A DNA stretch of 64,000 bases from an uncultured Paracoccaceae bacterium. Its GTDB lineage: Bacteria > Pseudomonadota > Alphaproteobacteria > Rhodobacterales > Rhodobacteraceae. The stretch lies in NCBI GenBank assembly GCA_947494675.1, contig CANLVP010000002.1:744001-808000 (forward strand), given 5' to 3'. A program made the position numbers and the translations under genes. Below, in pieces: positions 53,725 to 62,582 of the stretch; position 1 is the first letter of the stretch, and each line of letters opens with the position of its first letter. The notes below the pieces were generated by a model. The model had not been told where the DNA came from, did no database searches, and was given only the letters and a program-made list of their open reading frames with translations.

Positions 53725-54590
53725 ACATCGGCTTTATCGGACTTGGCAACATGGGCGCCCCCATGGCCCGCAACCTGATTGCAGCGGGTCACCACGTCAC
53801 AGGCTTTGACACAGCCGCGAACCCCGATGGCATCCCCTGTGCCGCATCCGTCCAAGAGGCTGCAAGAGACGCGGACGTCGTCATCACGATGCTGCCCAAC
53901 GGCGACATCCTGCGCGCCGTGGCCGCCGACATCCACCCCGCGATGCGCAACGGCTCTGTGCACCTCGATTGCTCAACCGTTGACGTTGCATCCGCACGCG
54001 ATGTCGCCCAAGCCGCTGAAACCGCAGGGCTTTCAGCCGTTGACGCCCCCGTCTCTGGCGGCATCGGCGGGGCCACAAACGGCACACTGACATTCATGGC
54101 GGGCGGCGACGCGCGCGCCTTTGAAACGGTCTCACCTCTCTTCGACATCATGGGCCAAAAGGCCGTGCATTGCGGCGATGCGGGCAACGGTCAGGCGGCA
54201 AAGATCTGCAACAACATGATCCTTGGCGTCACCATGATCGCCACCTGCGAGGCTTTCGTGCTGGCTGATAAACTTGGCCTCGACCGCCAAGCCATGTTCG
54301 ACGTGGTCAGCACCTCTTCCGGCTACAGCTGGTCGATGAACGCCTATTGCCCGGCCCCCGGCATCGGCCCGCAATCACCTGCAGATAACGACTACCAACC
54401 GGGCTTTGCCGCAGCGCTGATGCTCAAAGACCTCAACCTGTCGCAAATGGCCGCGCAAGCCGCCGACGCTGACACGCCCATGGGGCAAGCCGCACGCGAT
54501 CTTTACGCGCAATTCGTCGAAGAGGACGGCATGGGTGACAAGGATTTCTCCGCAATGTTGCCACGCTTTGCAGCGCGGTCCCGCCCGTAG
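53721..54590 (+). CDS. mmsB: 3-hydroxyisobutyrate dehydrogenase
   Basis: 289 residues. NAD-binding IGLGNMGAPMARNL, substrate-site DAPVSGGIGGATNGTLTFM and the catalytic lysine in GNGQAAKICNN. It oxidises 3-hydroxyisobutyrate to methylmalonate semialdehyde, the substrate of MmsA. ATG 53721 overlaps the previous stop; the 32-residue longer frame is rejected. It ends six bases from the convergent uvrA end. Confidence 0.95.
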   Translation: MNIGFIGLGNMGAPMARNLIAAGHHVTGFDTAANPDGIPCAASVQEAARDADVVITMLPNGDILRAVAADIHPAMRNGSVHLDCSTVDVASARDVAQAAETAGLSAVDAPVSGGIGGATNGTLTFMAGGDARAFETVSPLFDIMGQKAVHCGDAGNGQAAKICNNMILGVTMIATCEAFVLADKLGLDRQAMFDVVSTSSGYSWSMNAYCPAPGIGPQSPADNDYQPGFAAALMLKDLNLSQMAAQAADADTPMGQAARDLYAQFVEEDGMGDKDFSAMLPRFAARSRP

Positions 54591-54596
54591 CGCGCC

Positions 54597-57458
54597 CTAT
54601 TCGGCAGCGACGCGCCCCGCTGCTTTCAGCATCGATTTCAGATAGTGGCCGGTATGTGATCCTGCGACCTCTGCCACCTCTTCCGGCGCGCCTTGGGCCA
54701 CGATCTGCCCCCCGCCATCGCCGCCCTCAGGGCCAATATCGATGATATGATCCGCGGTTTTGACGACATCCAGGTTGTGCTCAATCACAATGACAGAATT
54801 TCCTTGATCCACCAATTCGTGCAGCACTTCCAACAGCTTACGCACATCTTCAAAGTGCAGACCGGTGGTCGGCTCGTCCAGAATATAAAGTGTGCGCCCG
54901 GTTGACCGCTTCGCCAATTCCTTGGACAGCTTCACCCGTTGCGCCTCACCTCCTGACAGCGTCGTCGCTTGCTGACCCACCTTGATATAGCCAAGACCAA
55001 CCCGCACAAGCGCGTCCATCTTCTCACGAATGCTCGGCACCGCCTTAAAGAATTCCTGCGCGTCCTCGACCGTCATATCCAGAACATCGGCAATCGACTT
55101 GCCCTTGAACTTGATCTCAAGTGTCTCGCGATTGTACCGCGCGCCCTTGCAGGTCTCACAGGTCACATAGACGTCCGGCAAAAAATGCATCTCGATCTTG
55201 ATGACACCATCGCCCTGACAAGCCTCGCACCGCCCACCTTTGACGTTGAAGGAAAAGCGCCCCGGCTTGTAGCCGCGCGTTTTGGCCTCTGGCAGGCCCG
55301 CAAACCAGTCGCGGATTGGGGTGAAGGCCCCGGTATAAGTCGCAGGGTTCGACCGGGGCGTGCGCCCAATTGGCCGCTGATCAATGTCGATCACCTTATC
55401 CAGATGCTCCAACCCTTTGATCGTTTCACAGGGCGCGGGCGTCTGGCGTGCGCCATTCAGCTTCATACTGGCGGTCTTGAACAAGGTCTCAATCGTCAGC
55501 GTCGATTTTCCGCCACCCGACACGCCGGTCACGCAGACAAATTTGCCCAGCGGAAAGTCGGCCGTCACCTCTTGCAGGTTGTTGCCCGTCGCTTTCACAA
55601 CTTGCAGCTTTTTCTTGTTACCCTTGCGCCGTTCGGCGGGCACCGCGATCTCTCGACTGCCGACAAGATACTGGCCGGTAATGGATTTCTTGTTCTTCAT
55701 GATCTGCGCAGGCGTGCCCTTGGCCACCACCTGCCCACCATGCACACCGGCCCCCGGGCCAATATCAAAGACATAATCCGCCTCGCGGATCGCCTCTTCA
55801 TCGTGCTCGACCACGATCACCGTATTGCCCTGATCGCGCAGGTTCTTCAGCGTTGTCAGCAACCGATCATTATCGCGCTGGTGCAGACCAATCGACGGTT
55901 CATCCAGCACGTAAAGCACCCCCTGCAAGCCCGAGCCGATCTGACTGGCAAGCCTAATCCGCTGGCTTTCGCCACCCGACAAAGTGCCCGCATTCCGGCT
56001 TAGCGTCAGGTATTCCAGCCCGACATTGTTCAAGAACCCCAAACGCTCGCGAATCTCCTTCAGGATCGCATTGGCAATTTCGTTCTTCTGCTTGGTCAGA
56101 TGCCCCGGCACCCGTTCTGTCCACTCATGCGCCTCGCGGATCGACATCTGAACGATCTCGCCGACGTGCTTTTTGCCGATTTTCACGGCGAGGGCTTCTT
56201 CACGCAGGCGATACCCTCCACAGGCCGCGCAATGGCGGTTGTTCTGGAACTGCTCAAACTCTTCGCGGATCCAGTTGCTATCCGTCTCGCGATAACGGCG
56301 CTCCATGTTAGGGATCACCCCTTCAAACGGACGCTTCACCTGATAAACGCGGCCACCCTCGTCATAGCGGAATTGGATTTCCTCCTTGCCGGACCCGCGC
56401 AGGAACACCTGATGGATCTTCGGATCAAGGTCTTTCCACCGCGCGTTCTTATTAAATCCGTAGTGCTTGGCGATGCTCTCAATCGTTTGCAGGAAATACG
56501 GGCTCTTGCCTTTGCGCCATGGCGCCAGTGCCCCATCAGCAATCTTCAAGGTTACATCCGGCACGACGAGCCGTTCGTCAAAGAACAGCTCGACCCCCAA
56601 GCCATCACAAGACGGACAGGCCCCAAACGGTGCGTTAAATGAAAAGAGCCGCGGTTCAATCTCGGGGATCGTAAATCCCGACACCGGACAAGCGAAATTC
56701 TCGCTGAACGTGATCCGCTCCGGCTCGCCCTCTGTTGGTGCGGTCTCCAAAACCGTGATCCCATCCGCGAGATCAAGCGCCGTACGAAAGGAATCCGCCA
56801 GCCGCGTCTCAAGCCCCTCGCGGACCACAATCCGGTCAACGACAACATCAATGTCATGGCGGAACTTCTTGTCCAGCGTCGGCGGTTGGTCCAATTCATA
56901 GAACGCGCCGTCCACCTTCACCCGCTGGAAACCTTGCTTGCGCAGCTCCAGAAATTCTTTCCGGTATTCACCCTTCCGGTCGCGGACAATCGGCGCAAGT
57001 AGATAGCCCCGTGTCCCCTCTTCCATTGTCATCACACGGTCAACCATGTCCTGCACCTGCTGCGCTTCAATCGGCAGCCCCGTGGCGGGCGAATAGGGCG
57101 TCCCCGCCCGCGCAAAAAGCAGACGCATGTAGTCGTAAATCTCGGTCACGGTGCCGACGGTGGACCGTGGGTTCTTGGACGTCGTCTTTTGCTCAATCGA
57201 AATCGCAGGCGACAGGCCAGAGATGTGATCCACATCCGGCTTTTCCATCATATCCAGAAATTGCCGCGCATAGGCGCTCAGGCTTTCGACATAGCGCCGT
57301 TGCCCTTCGGCATAGATCGTATCAAACGCCAATGATGACTTTCCCGACCCCGACAGACCAGTGATCACCACCAGCTGATCGCGCGGAATATCCACATCGA
57401 TGTTCTTGAGATTATGCTCGCGCGCGCCGCGCACTTCGATGTTCTTCAGCTCGGCCAT
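54597..57458 (-). CDS. uvrA: UvrABC excinuclease subunit A
   Basis: 953 residues. Two ABC ATPase halves with Walker [15 protein letters not shown] and [11 protein letters not shown], signatures [13 protein letters not shown] and [13 protein letters not shown], and two zinc sites (CPVSGF...CPSC and CEACQGD...CETC). It finds DNA damage with UvrB in nucleotide-excision repair. ATG 57458 begins [19 protein letters not shown] as in the family. A LexA box lies 67-81 bases upstream, so it is SOS-controlled. Confidence 0.97.
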   Translation of the reverse strand: MAELKNIEVRGAREHNLKNIDVDIPRDQLVVITGLSGSGKSSLAFDTIYAEGQRRYVESLSAYARQFLDMMEKPDVDHISGLSPAISIEQKTTSKNPRSTVGTVTEIYDYMRLLFARAGTPYSPATGLPIEAQQVQDMVDRVMTMEEGTRGYLLAPIVRDRKGEYRKEFLELRKQGFQRVKVDGAFYELDQPPTLDKKFRHDIDVVVDRIVVREGLETRLADSFRTALDLADGITVLETAPTEGEPERITFSENFACPVSGFTIPEIEPRLFSFNAPFGACPSCDGLGVELFFDERLVVPDVTLKIADGALAPWRKGKSPYFLQTIESIAKHYGFNKNARWKDLDPKIHQVFLRGSGKEEIQFRYDEGGRVYQVKRPFEGVIPNMERRYRETDSNWIREEFEQFQNNRHCAACGGYRLREEALAVKIGKKHVGEIVQMSIREAHEWTERVPGHLTKQKNEIANAILKEIRERLGFLNNVGLEYLTLSRNAGTLSGGESQRIRLASQIGSGLQGVLYVLDEPSIGLHQRDNDRLLTTLKNLRDQGNTVIVVEHDEEAIREADYVFDIGPGAGVHGGQVVAKGTPAQIMKNKKSITGQYLVGSREIAVPAERRKGNKKKLQVVKATGNNLQEVTADFPLGKFVCVTGVSGGGKSTLTIETLFKTASMKLNGARQTPAPCETIKGLEHLDKVIDIDQRPIGRTPRSNPATYTGAFTPIRDWFAGLPEAKTRGYKPGRFSFNVKGGRCEACQGDGVIKIEMHFLPDVYVTCETCKGARYNRETLEIKFKGKSIADVLDMTVEDAQEFFKAVPSIREKMDALVRVGLGYIKVGQQATTLSGGEAQRVKLSKELAKRSTGRTLYILDEPTTGLHFEDVRKLLEVLHELVDQGNSVIVIEHNLDVVKTADHIIDIGPEGGDGGGQIVAQGAPEEVAEVAGSHTGHYLKSMLKAAGRVAAE

Positions 57459-57524
57459 GTGGCACCCCCAGATGCGTCACGACACCAAATAGAGGGTCTG
57501 ACAGTCTTCGCCAGCCCCAATATA

Positions 57525-57539
57525 GAACATTAAGAGAAC
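57525..57539. promoter_or_regulatory. LexA (SOS) operator of uvrA
   Basis: On the minus strand GTTC, seven bases, GTTC (57539-57525; plus strand GAAC-ATTAAGA-GAAC). It is identical in layout to the lexA box of this window and lies in the 117-base spacer upstream of uvrA. Confidence 0.88.
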
Positions 57540-57561
57540 ATTAGAAAGAAAAACTCTCGCT

Positions 57562-57580
57562 GCTGACAGAAACTGTCAGC
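57562..57580 (-). terminator. Terminator of the small exported-protein gene
   Basis: GCTGACAG / CTGTCAGC with an AAA (minus: TTT) loop. The stem covers the stop codon of the gene and is followed on the minus strand by AGCGAGAGTTTTTC. It separates this gene from the uvrA promoter region. Confidence 0.7.
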
Positions 57581-57959
57581 CTGCTGCTTCCAATATCTGG
57601 AGACGGGTGACGGAACCGCCAGAACCATAGACGCGCACAAGAACAAAGCCGATGTATTGGCTCCGAATCCGGTCCACCGTGTGATGGCTTCGAACATAGT
57701 CACATTTACCGGCAATCATCCCGCGCCGGGCCGTCGTGTTGAAGAACGGATCGGGTTGTTCGCCGTCTGGATTGCCAAACCGATGCACGTTAGCGCGATC
57801 CTGCTGCACGATGGCGCAGACGTCATTCAACGGCTGACCTTTGGAATTATAGGTGTCCTGCGGGCTTAGCGTCGCGTAATACTCGAACATCAGATTTTCG
57901 GCGCTGGCGGCACCAGCAAAAAGGCTCAATGACAGGGCCGCTGCAATCATTCGTTTCAT
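57576..57959 (-). CDS. Small exported protein of unknown function
   Basis: 127 residues. Signal peptide MKRMIAAALSLSLFAGAASA, probably cut after residue 20. The mature part has two cysteines (NDVCAIVQQ, AGKCDYV) likely to form a disulfide and several aromatic residues; no known domain. ATG 57959 follows GGAG at 8 bases; the frame extends 34 residues upstream without a start signal. Its terminator overlaps the stop codon. No functional neighbour is obvious. Confidence 0.75.
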   Translation of the reverse strand: MKRMIAAALSLSLFAGAASAENLMFEYYATLSPQDTYNSKGQPLNDVCAIVQQDRANVHRFGNPDGEQPDPFFNTTARRGMIAGKCDYVRSHHTVDRIRSQYIGFVLVRVYGSGGSVTRLQILEAAG

Positions 57960-58032
57960 CAAAAACTCCAACAAAAAGGTCAGGCGCAATGATTGCAGCC
58001 TGACCAATTGGTTTCGTCTTTTCAACCAGCGA

Positions 58033-59427
58033 TTACATGTGAATGACACGCCCGTAAGCATCTAGCACACTTTCGTGCATCATCTCTGACAAGGTCGGAT
58101 GCGGGAAGACCGTGTTCATCAGATCTTCTTCCGTGGTCTCCAACTGGCGACCCACAACATAACCTTGGATCAGCTCAGTCACTTCAGCACCCACCATATG
58201 CGCGCCCAACAACTCGCCGGTCTTCTCGTCAAAGACTGTCTTGATCATGCCCTCGGGCTCGCCCAATGCAATCGCCTTGCCGTTGCCGATAAAGGGGAAG
58301 CGGCCGACCTTAACCTTATAGCCAAGCTCTTTCGCCTTCGCCTCGGTATAGCCCACGCTCGCCACCTGCGGGTGACAATAGGTGCAACCTGCAATGCTTT
58401 CGGGCTTCACCGGATGCGCATGTTTGCCCGCAATCAGATCGGCGACCATCACACCCTCGTGGGAGGCTTTATGCGCCAACCAAGGCGCACCCGCGATATC
58501 ACCAATCGCATAAAGGCCATCAACGCCCGTGCGGCAGAATTCGTCCGTGACAACATGTGTGCGGTCAATCTTCACACCCAACGCTTCCAGCCCCAGGTTC
58601 TCGACGTTCCCGACGATCCCAACAGCCGAAATCACGGTGTCGAACTCTTGCTTCTCGACTTTGCCGCCCACTTCGATGTGGGCCGTGACCTTGCCCTTGC
58701 CGCGATCAAGCTGCTTGACCATGGCTTTCTCCATGATCTTCATGCCCTGCTTCACGAACTGTTTCTTGGCAAAAGCCGAAATCTCGGCATCTTCCACGGG
58801 CAACACGCGGTCCATGACCTCAACTACAGTCGTGTCGGCGCCCATCGTGTTGTAAAAGCTTGCAAATTCGATGCCAATCGCACCAGAGCCGATCACCAGC
58901 AACTTTTTGGGCATCCGGACCGGATCAAGTGCGTGCTTATAGGTCCAGACCAGATCGCCATCGGCCTCAAGCCCCGGCAATTCACGTGCCCGCGCGCCCG
59001 TGGCCAGAACGATGTTCTTGGCCGTCAGCTCTTCGGCGCCCTTCTCGGTCTTCACGCTGACCTTGCCTTTGCCGGTCAACGTCGCCTCACCCATTACGGT
59101 GGTAATTTTGTTTTTCTTCATCAGATGGCCGATACCGCCCGACAATTGCCCCGCCACCTGACGGGACCGTTTGACCACAGCGCTCAGATCAAAATCCGCC
59201 TTGTCGACGCTCAACCCGAATTCCTTGGCACGGTGCATCAGGTGATAGACTTCAGAGGACCGCAACAGCGCTTTGGTCGGGATACAGCCCCAGTTCAGGC
59301 AGATGCCACCCATATGCTCGCGCTCGACGATGGCGACATTCATCCCCAGTTGCGCACCACGGATCGCAGCAACATAGCCACCCGGCCCAGCCCCAATTAC
59401 AACCAAGTCAAAGGATTTCGCAGCCAT
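58033..59427 (-). CDS. lpdA: Dihydrolipoyl dehydrogenase
   Basis: 464 residues. It reoxidises dihydrolipoamide of 2-oxo acid dehydrogenase complexes with NAD. FAD-binding GAGPGGYVAAIRGAQLG, redox disulfide CLNWGCIPTK, second dinucleotide site GSGAIGIEFASFYNTMG, and the C-terminal His-Glu pair in HPTLSEMMHESV are all present. ATG 59427 has GGGAGAGA; the longer frame has 16 more residues. It is alone, without E1/E2 genes beside it, and lies just downstream of a striking palindrome. Confidence 0.96.
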   Translation of the reverse strand: MAAKSFDLVVIGAGPGGYVAAIRGAQLGMNVAIVEREHMGGICLNWGCIPTKALLRSSEVYHLMHRAKEFGLSVDKADFDLSAVVKRSRQVAGQLSGGIGHLMKKNKITTVMGEATLTGKGKVSVKTEKGAEELTAKNIVLATGARARELPGLEADGDLVWTYKHALDPVRMPKKLLVIGSGAIGIEFASFYNTMGADTTVVEVMDRVLPVEDAEISAFAKKQFVKQGMKIMEKAMVKQLDRGKGKVTAHIEVGGKVEKQEFDTVISAVGIVGNVENLGLEALGVKIDRTHVVTDEFCRTGVDGLYAIGDIAGAPWLAHKASHEGVMVADLIAGKHAHPVKPESIAGCTYCHPQVASVGYTEAKAKELGYKVKVGRFPFIGNGKAIALGEPEGMIKTVFDEKTGELLGAHMVGAEVTELIQGYVVGRQLETTEEDLMNTVFPHPTLSEMMHESVLDAYGRVIHM

Positions 59428-59448
59428 GTCTCTCTCCCTTAGAAAAAT

Positions 59449-59468
59449 ATAGTTTGACGTTAAACTAT
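59449..59468. promoter_or_regulatory. 20-bp palindrome upstream of lpdA
   Basis: ATAGTTTGACGTTAAACTAT is symmetric except for one pair. It ends 22 bases before the lpdA ATG and overlaps a TATATT -10 candidate on the minus strand (59451-59446). Such length and symmetry in promoter position imply a dimeric regulator. I do not know which; no regulator gene lies beside it. Confidence 0.6.
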
Positions 59469-59525
59469 TTCTCACGGCACCGCCAGTGACCCTAAGTCAA
59501 AGCCGATACAACCTCAGCGCAAGGG

Positions 59526-60107
59526 TCAGGCCGCAGCCGTTTGCACCTGTCTGAGGATCGCAGCATAGCCGCCATTGTCCAGAAAGTCCTGCTCGGCGTC
59601 CGTTGTTTTGCGGCCCAAAGCCGCATTGCGAAACGGAAAGCGGCCAAACTTGCGGATAATCTCGCGGTGGGCCTTGGCGTGCGGCAAGTTGCCGTCGCCC
59701 GCATCCGGCATCCGCGCGCAGATCAACCGCACCGCGCGGTCCTGATCAAACAAATTCTCGGAATGCATCAGCGGCATATAGAAAAACTGCCGCGCCATGC
59801 CGTCGATCCGCAGGTCCCAATCCTTGGCAATCGCCACCTTTGCCGCGATGCAGGCCGCCGGGTCCGTCTCGAACGCCTTGGCCGATCCACGATGGATATT
59901 GCGGGAAAACTGGTCGGTCACGATGATATAGGCCAGCATCTCTGAGGCATTCGTCAGCCATAGCCCCAACGAACCTTCCGCGGCTAAATCGAGCGTCGCT
60001 CCAAAACGATCCCGGATTTCGGCGTCCAGCGCCTCACCTCCGGCATACCACCCTTCTGGACCAACCTCGTCCAGCCAATACGCCAACACCTGTTGTGGGG
60101 TCTTCAC
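59526..60107 (-). CDS. DUF924 family protein
   Basis: 193 residues with the DUF924 features: VLAYWLDEVGPEGWYAG, LTNASEMLAYIIVTDQFSRNIHRG, FFYMPLMHSENLFDQDRAV and FGRFPFRNAALGR. All-helical TPR-like fold; no activity known. The longest frame starts at ATG 60137, but GTG 60107 has GGAGG at good spacing and gives VKTPQQVLAYW, the usual start. It lies upstream of lpdA on the same strand, after the MFS gene. Confidence 0.88.
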   Translation of the reverse strand: MKTPQQVLAYWLDEVGPEGWYAGGEALDAEIRDRFGATLDLAAEGSLGLWLTNASEMLAYIIVTDQFSRNIHRGSAKAFETDPAACIAAKVAIAKDWDLRIDGMARQFFYMPLMHSENLFDQDRAVRLICARMPDAGDGNLPHAKAHREIIRKFGRFPFRNAALGRKTTDAEQDFLDNGGYAAILRQVQTAAA

Positions 60108-60168
60108 AACGCAACCCTCCGCACCTGTTTTCCCCACTCAATCAGACACATAACGTCAAAACAAGACA

Positions 60169-61431
60169 TTATTGTGCGGTATCGTCATCCTCGATCTCGG
60201 TCTCGATGTAGACCTCTTGCGCCATCTCCGCGACGATGGGTGTGGTGGACGGGCCGACCTGCGCATAAGGCACCGTTTCCAAATCTAGTTCGCCCCGCTT
60301 TCTGCGTCCCAAACGCCAGACCGCATAGATCGCGACGGCCCCCAGCAAGAATGCCAAAAACGCCCAGTAACCCTGCGGCCCATATACATCCAACATCGCG
60401 CCAACGATCAGCGGCCCGGCAATCGCGCCGATCCCATTGATGAACAACAGCCCACCCGATGCCGCCGCCATGTCCTCGCGCTCCAGATAGTCGTTCGCAT
60501 AGGCGATCAGCAGCGCATAAAGCGGGTTCGACGTGCCCCCGACCAAGGCCCCTGCAACCAATGCGATGAACAAGGACCCCGGAAGCACCGTTCCGATGAG
60601 CGCCCCCATGGCACCAACCACGCAGACGCCAATAATCAGCAACCGCCGGTCCATCCGATCAGAGGCCCAGCCGATGGGATATTGCGCCACCAAGGCCGCC
60701 ACATAGATCGCCGACACAAACAGCGAGACTTCGCCGACGGTGAACCCCGCCCGCGTCGCGTAGATGGCCGACATGCCAAATTGCGCCGAGAATATCCCGC
60801 CCAGCATGAACATCCCAAAGCACGCCAAGGGCGACGCCTCGATCAGCCTGCGGATCGTCATCGGTTTGGTCTGGTCAAAGGCCGGCGTCGGCTTGACCGA
60901 CAACAGGATCGGCGCAAAGGCGAGCGACACCAACACCGACGGGATGATGAACAGGGTGTAGCCGCTCACATCGCCCTGGCTCAGGATATATTGCGCGAAC
61001 ACGATGCCCGCCATTTGCACGATCATATAGACCGACAGCGACTGCCCCCGTGTCTCATTGGTGCTCGCGTCGTTCAGCCAGCTTTCCGCCGTCACATAGA
61101 CACCGCAAAAGCAAAACCCGATCAACACGCGGCCTATGGTCCAGGCCCAAGGTTCTGCCAGTGTTGGATATAGGATCAAAACCGCCGAAATCGTGGACCC
61201 AAGGGCCGCAAAGACCCGCACGTGCCCGACCCTGCGGATCAGCTCTGGCACCATCTTTGACGCAAAGAGGAACCCGGCAAAATACGCCGACATCACGATC
61301 GAAAGCTCCAGCGTGCTGAACCCTTCCATTTCCCCGCGCAGACCCAGCAACGTGCCTTGCAGGCCATTGCCGATCATCAACATGAACATGCCAAGGAAAA
61401 GCGCCCAAGACGCGCCAAAAACCTGAATCAT
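60169..61431 (-). CDS. MFS transporter (YfkF/YcaD-like)
   Basis: 420 residues, 12 predicted membrane helices from about residue 10 to 385, and an acidic cytoplasmic tail of about 35 residues (ETEIEDDDTAQ). The VGHVRVFAALGS, GWASDRMDRRLLIIG loop with the DR pair between helices, and GGTSNPLYALLIAYANDYL point to the YcaD/YfkF-like subgroup. Substrate unknown. It is the first gene after queA on this strand, with a 95-base gap. Confidence 0.85.
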   Translation of the reverse strand: MIQVFGASWALFLGMFMLMIGNGLQGTLLGLRGEMEGFSTLELSIVMSAYFAGFLFASKMVPELIRRVGHVRVFAALGSTISAVLILYPTLAEPWAWTIGRVLIGFCFCGVYVTAESWLNDASTNETRGQSLSVYMIVQMAGIVFAQYILSQGDVSGYTLFIIPSVLVSLAFAPILLSVKPTPAFDQTKPMTIRRLIEASPLACFGMFMLGGIFSAQFGMSAIYATRAGFTVGEVSLFVSAIYVAALVAQYPIGWASDRMDRRLLIIGVCVVGAMGALIGTVLPGSLFIALVAGALVGGTSNPLYALLIAYANDYLEREDMAAASGGLLFINGIGAIAGPLIVGAMLDVYGPQGYWAFLAFLLGAVAIYAVWRLGRRKRGELDLETVPYAQVGPSTTPIVAEMAQEVYIETEIEDDDTAQ

Positions 61432-61526
61432 TGCCAGCCCTTTCGGGGTTAAGAATGGCCCCTTTTAGGACGCCGATGACGATGGGTCTGTCTTATGCGC
61501 GGCACGCCGGATGTCGCGAACGAAAC

Positions 61527-62582
61527 TCAGCGGCCCTTTGGCAGCAAAATGCTCGAGTCGCCATAGGAAAAGAAGCGATATCGCGCGGCAATTGCGTGGT
61601 CATAAATCGCCCGGATGCGCCCCTGCCCCATGAGGGCCGAAACCAGCATCATTAGCGTCGATTTTGGCAGGTGAAAATTGGTCATCAGCCCATCGGTGAT
61701 CTGAAATGTGAACCCCGGCATGATGAAAATATCCGTGGACCCTTCCCATGGCATCAACTTTCCGTCTTGCGCCGCACTTTCGATCAGCCGCAGCGCCGTG
61801 GTGCCCACCGGGATCACACGCCCACCTGCCGCCTTGGTGGCGTTCACCTCATCCGCAGCAGCCTGCGACACCTGCCCCCATTCGGCATGCATCTTGTGCT
61901 GCGTGACGTCATCAACCTTCACCGGCAGGAAGGTCCCTGCCCCCACATGCAGCGTGACAAAGGAAAACGTCACCCCCATCGCCGCCAAAGCATCCAGAAG
62001 GGCCGCATCAAAATGCAGCGATGCGGTCGGGGCCGCAACCGCCCCCTGATGTTTCGCCCAGTAGGTCTGATAATCGGTCTTGTCGGCCTCATCCGCCGCC
62101 CGCTTGGCGGCAATATAGGGCGGTAATGGCATCGCCCCCACGGCATTCAGGGCCGCGTCAAAGTCATCGCCCGTCAGGTTAAACCGCAATGACGCTTGCC
62201 CATCCGCGCGGCCTGTAACCTCGGCACTTAGCTCGTGTGAAAAGACAATCTCCTCACCATCGCGCACCTTCTTCAGTGGTTTGATCAACGCCGACCACGT
62301 GCCATCGGCCTGCGGCTCCAGCAGGGTCACATCCATCTTGGCCGCCGTCGGCCCTGCCTCTCCATCACGATGCCGCAAACCGTTCAGACGCGCGGGGATC
62401 ACCTTGGTGTCATTCAGCACCAGCCGATCACCGGGGCGCAACACGCTTGGCAAATCCGCGACCGTCAGATCATCAATCTGATCCGGTCCCGCCACCAGCA
62501 ACTTGGCCGCGGTCCGTGGCCGCGCAGGCCGGGTCGCAATCCGGTCCTCGGGCAGTTCAAAGTCGAAATCGGATAGCTTCAT
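61527..62582 (-). CDS. queA: S-adenosylmethionine:tRNA ribosyltransferase-isomerase
   Basis: 351 residues. It moves the ribosyl part of SAM to preQ1 in tRNA to form epoxyqueuosine. Features: [48 protein letters not shown] and [18 protein letters not shown]. Its ATG overlaps the stop of the preceding AsmA-like gene (ATGA). tgt and queG, needed for later steps, are not in the window. Confidence 0.96.
   Translation of the reverse strand: MKLSDFDFELPEDRIATRPARPRTAAKLLVAGPDQIDDLTVADLPSVLRPGDRLVLNDTKVIPARLNGLRHRDGEAGPTAAKMDVTLLEPQADGTWSALIKPLKKVRDGEEIVFSHELSAEVTGRADGQASLRFNLTGDDFDAALNAVGAMPLPPYIAAKRAADEADKTDYQTYWAKHQGAVAAPTASLHFDAALLDALAAMGVTFSFVTLHVGAGTFLPVKVDDVTQHKMHAEWGQVSQAAADEVNATKAAGGRVIPVGTTALRLIESAAQDGKLMPWEGSTDIFIMPGFTFQITDGLMTNFHLPKSTLMMLVSALMGQGRIRAIYDHAIAARYRFFSYGDSSILLPKGR

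Noticed and set aside
54969..56003. 344-residue frame opposite uvrA.
   Set aside because: Shadow of uvrA; no start signal, no family.
58099..59442. 447-residue frame on the plus strand opposite lpdA.
   Set aside because: Antisense shadow of a well-conserved dihydrolipoyl dehydrogenase gene in GC-rich DNA.
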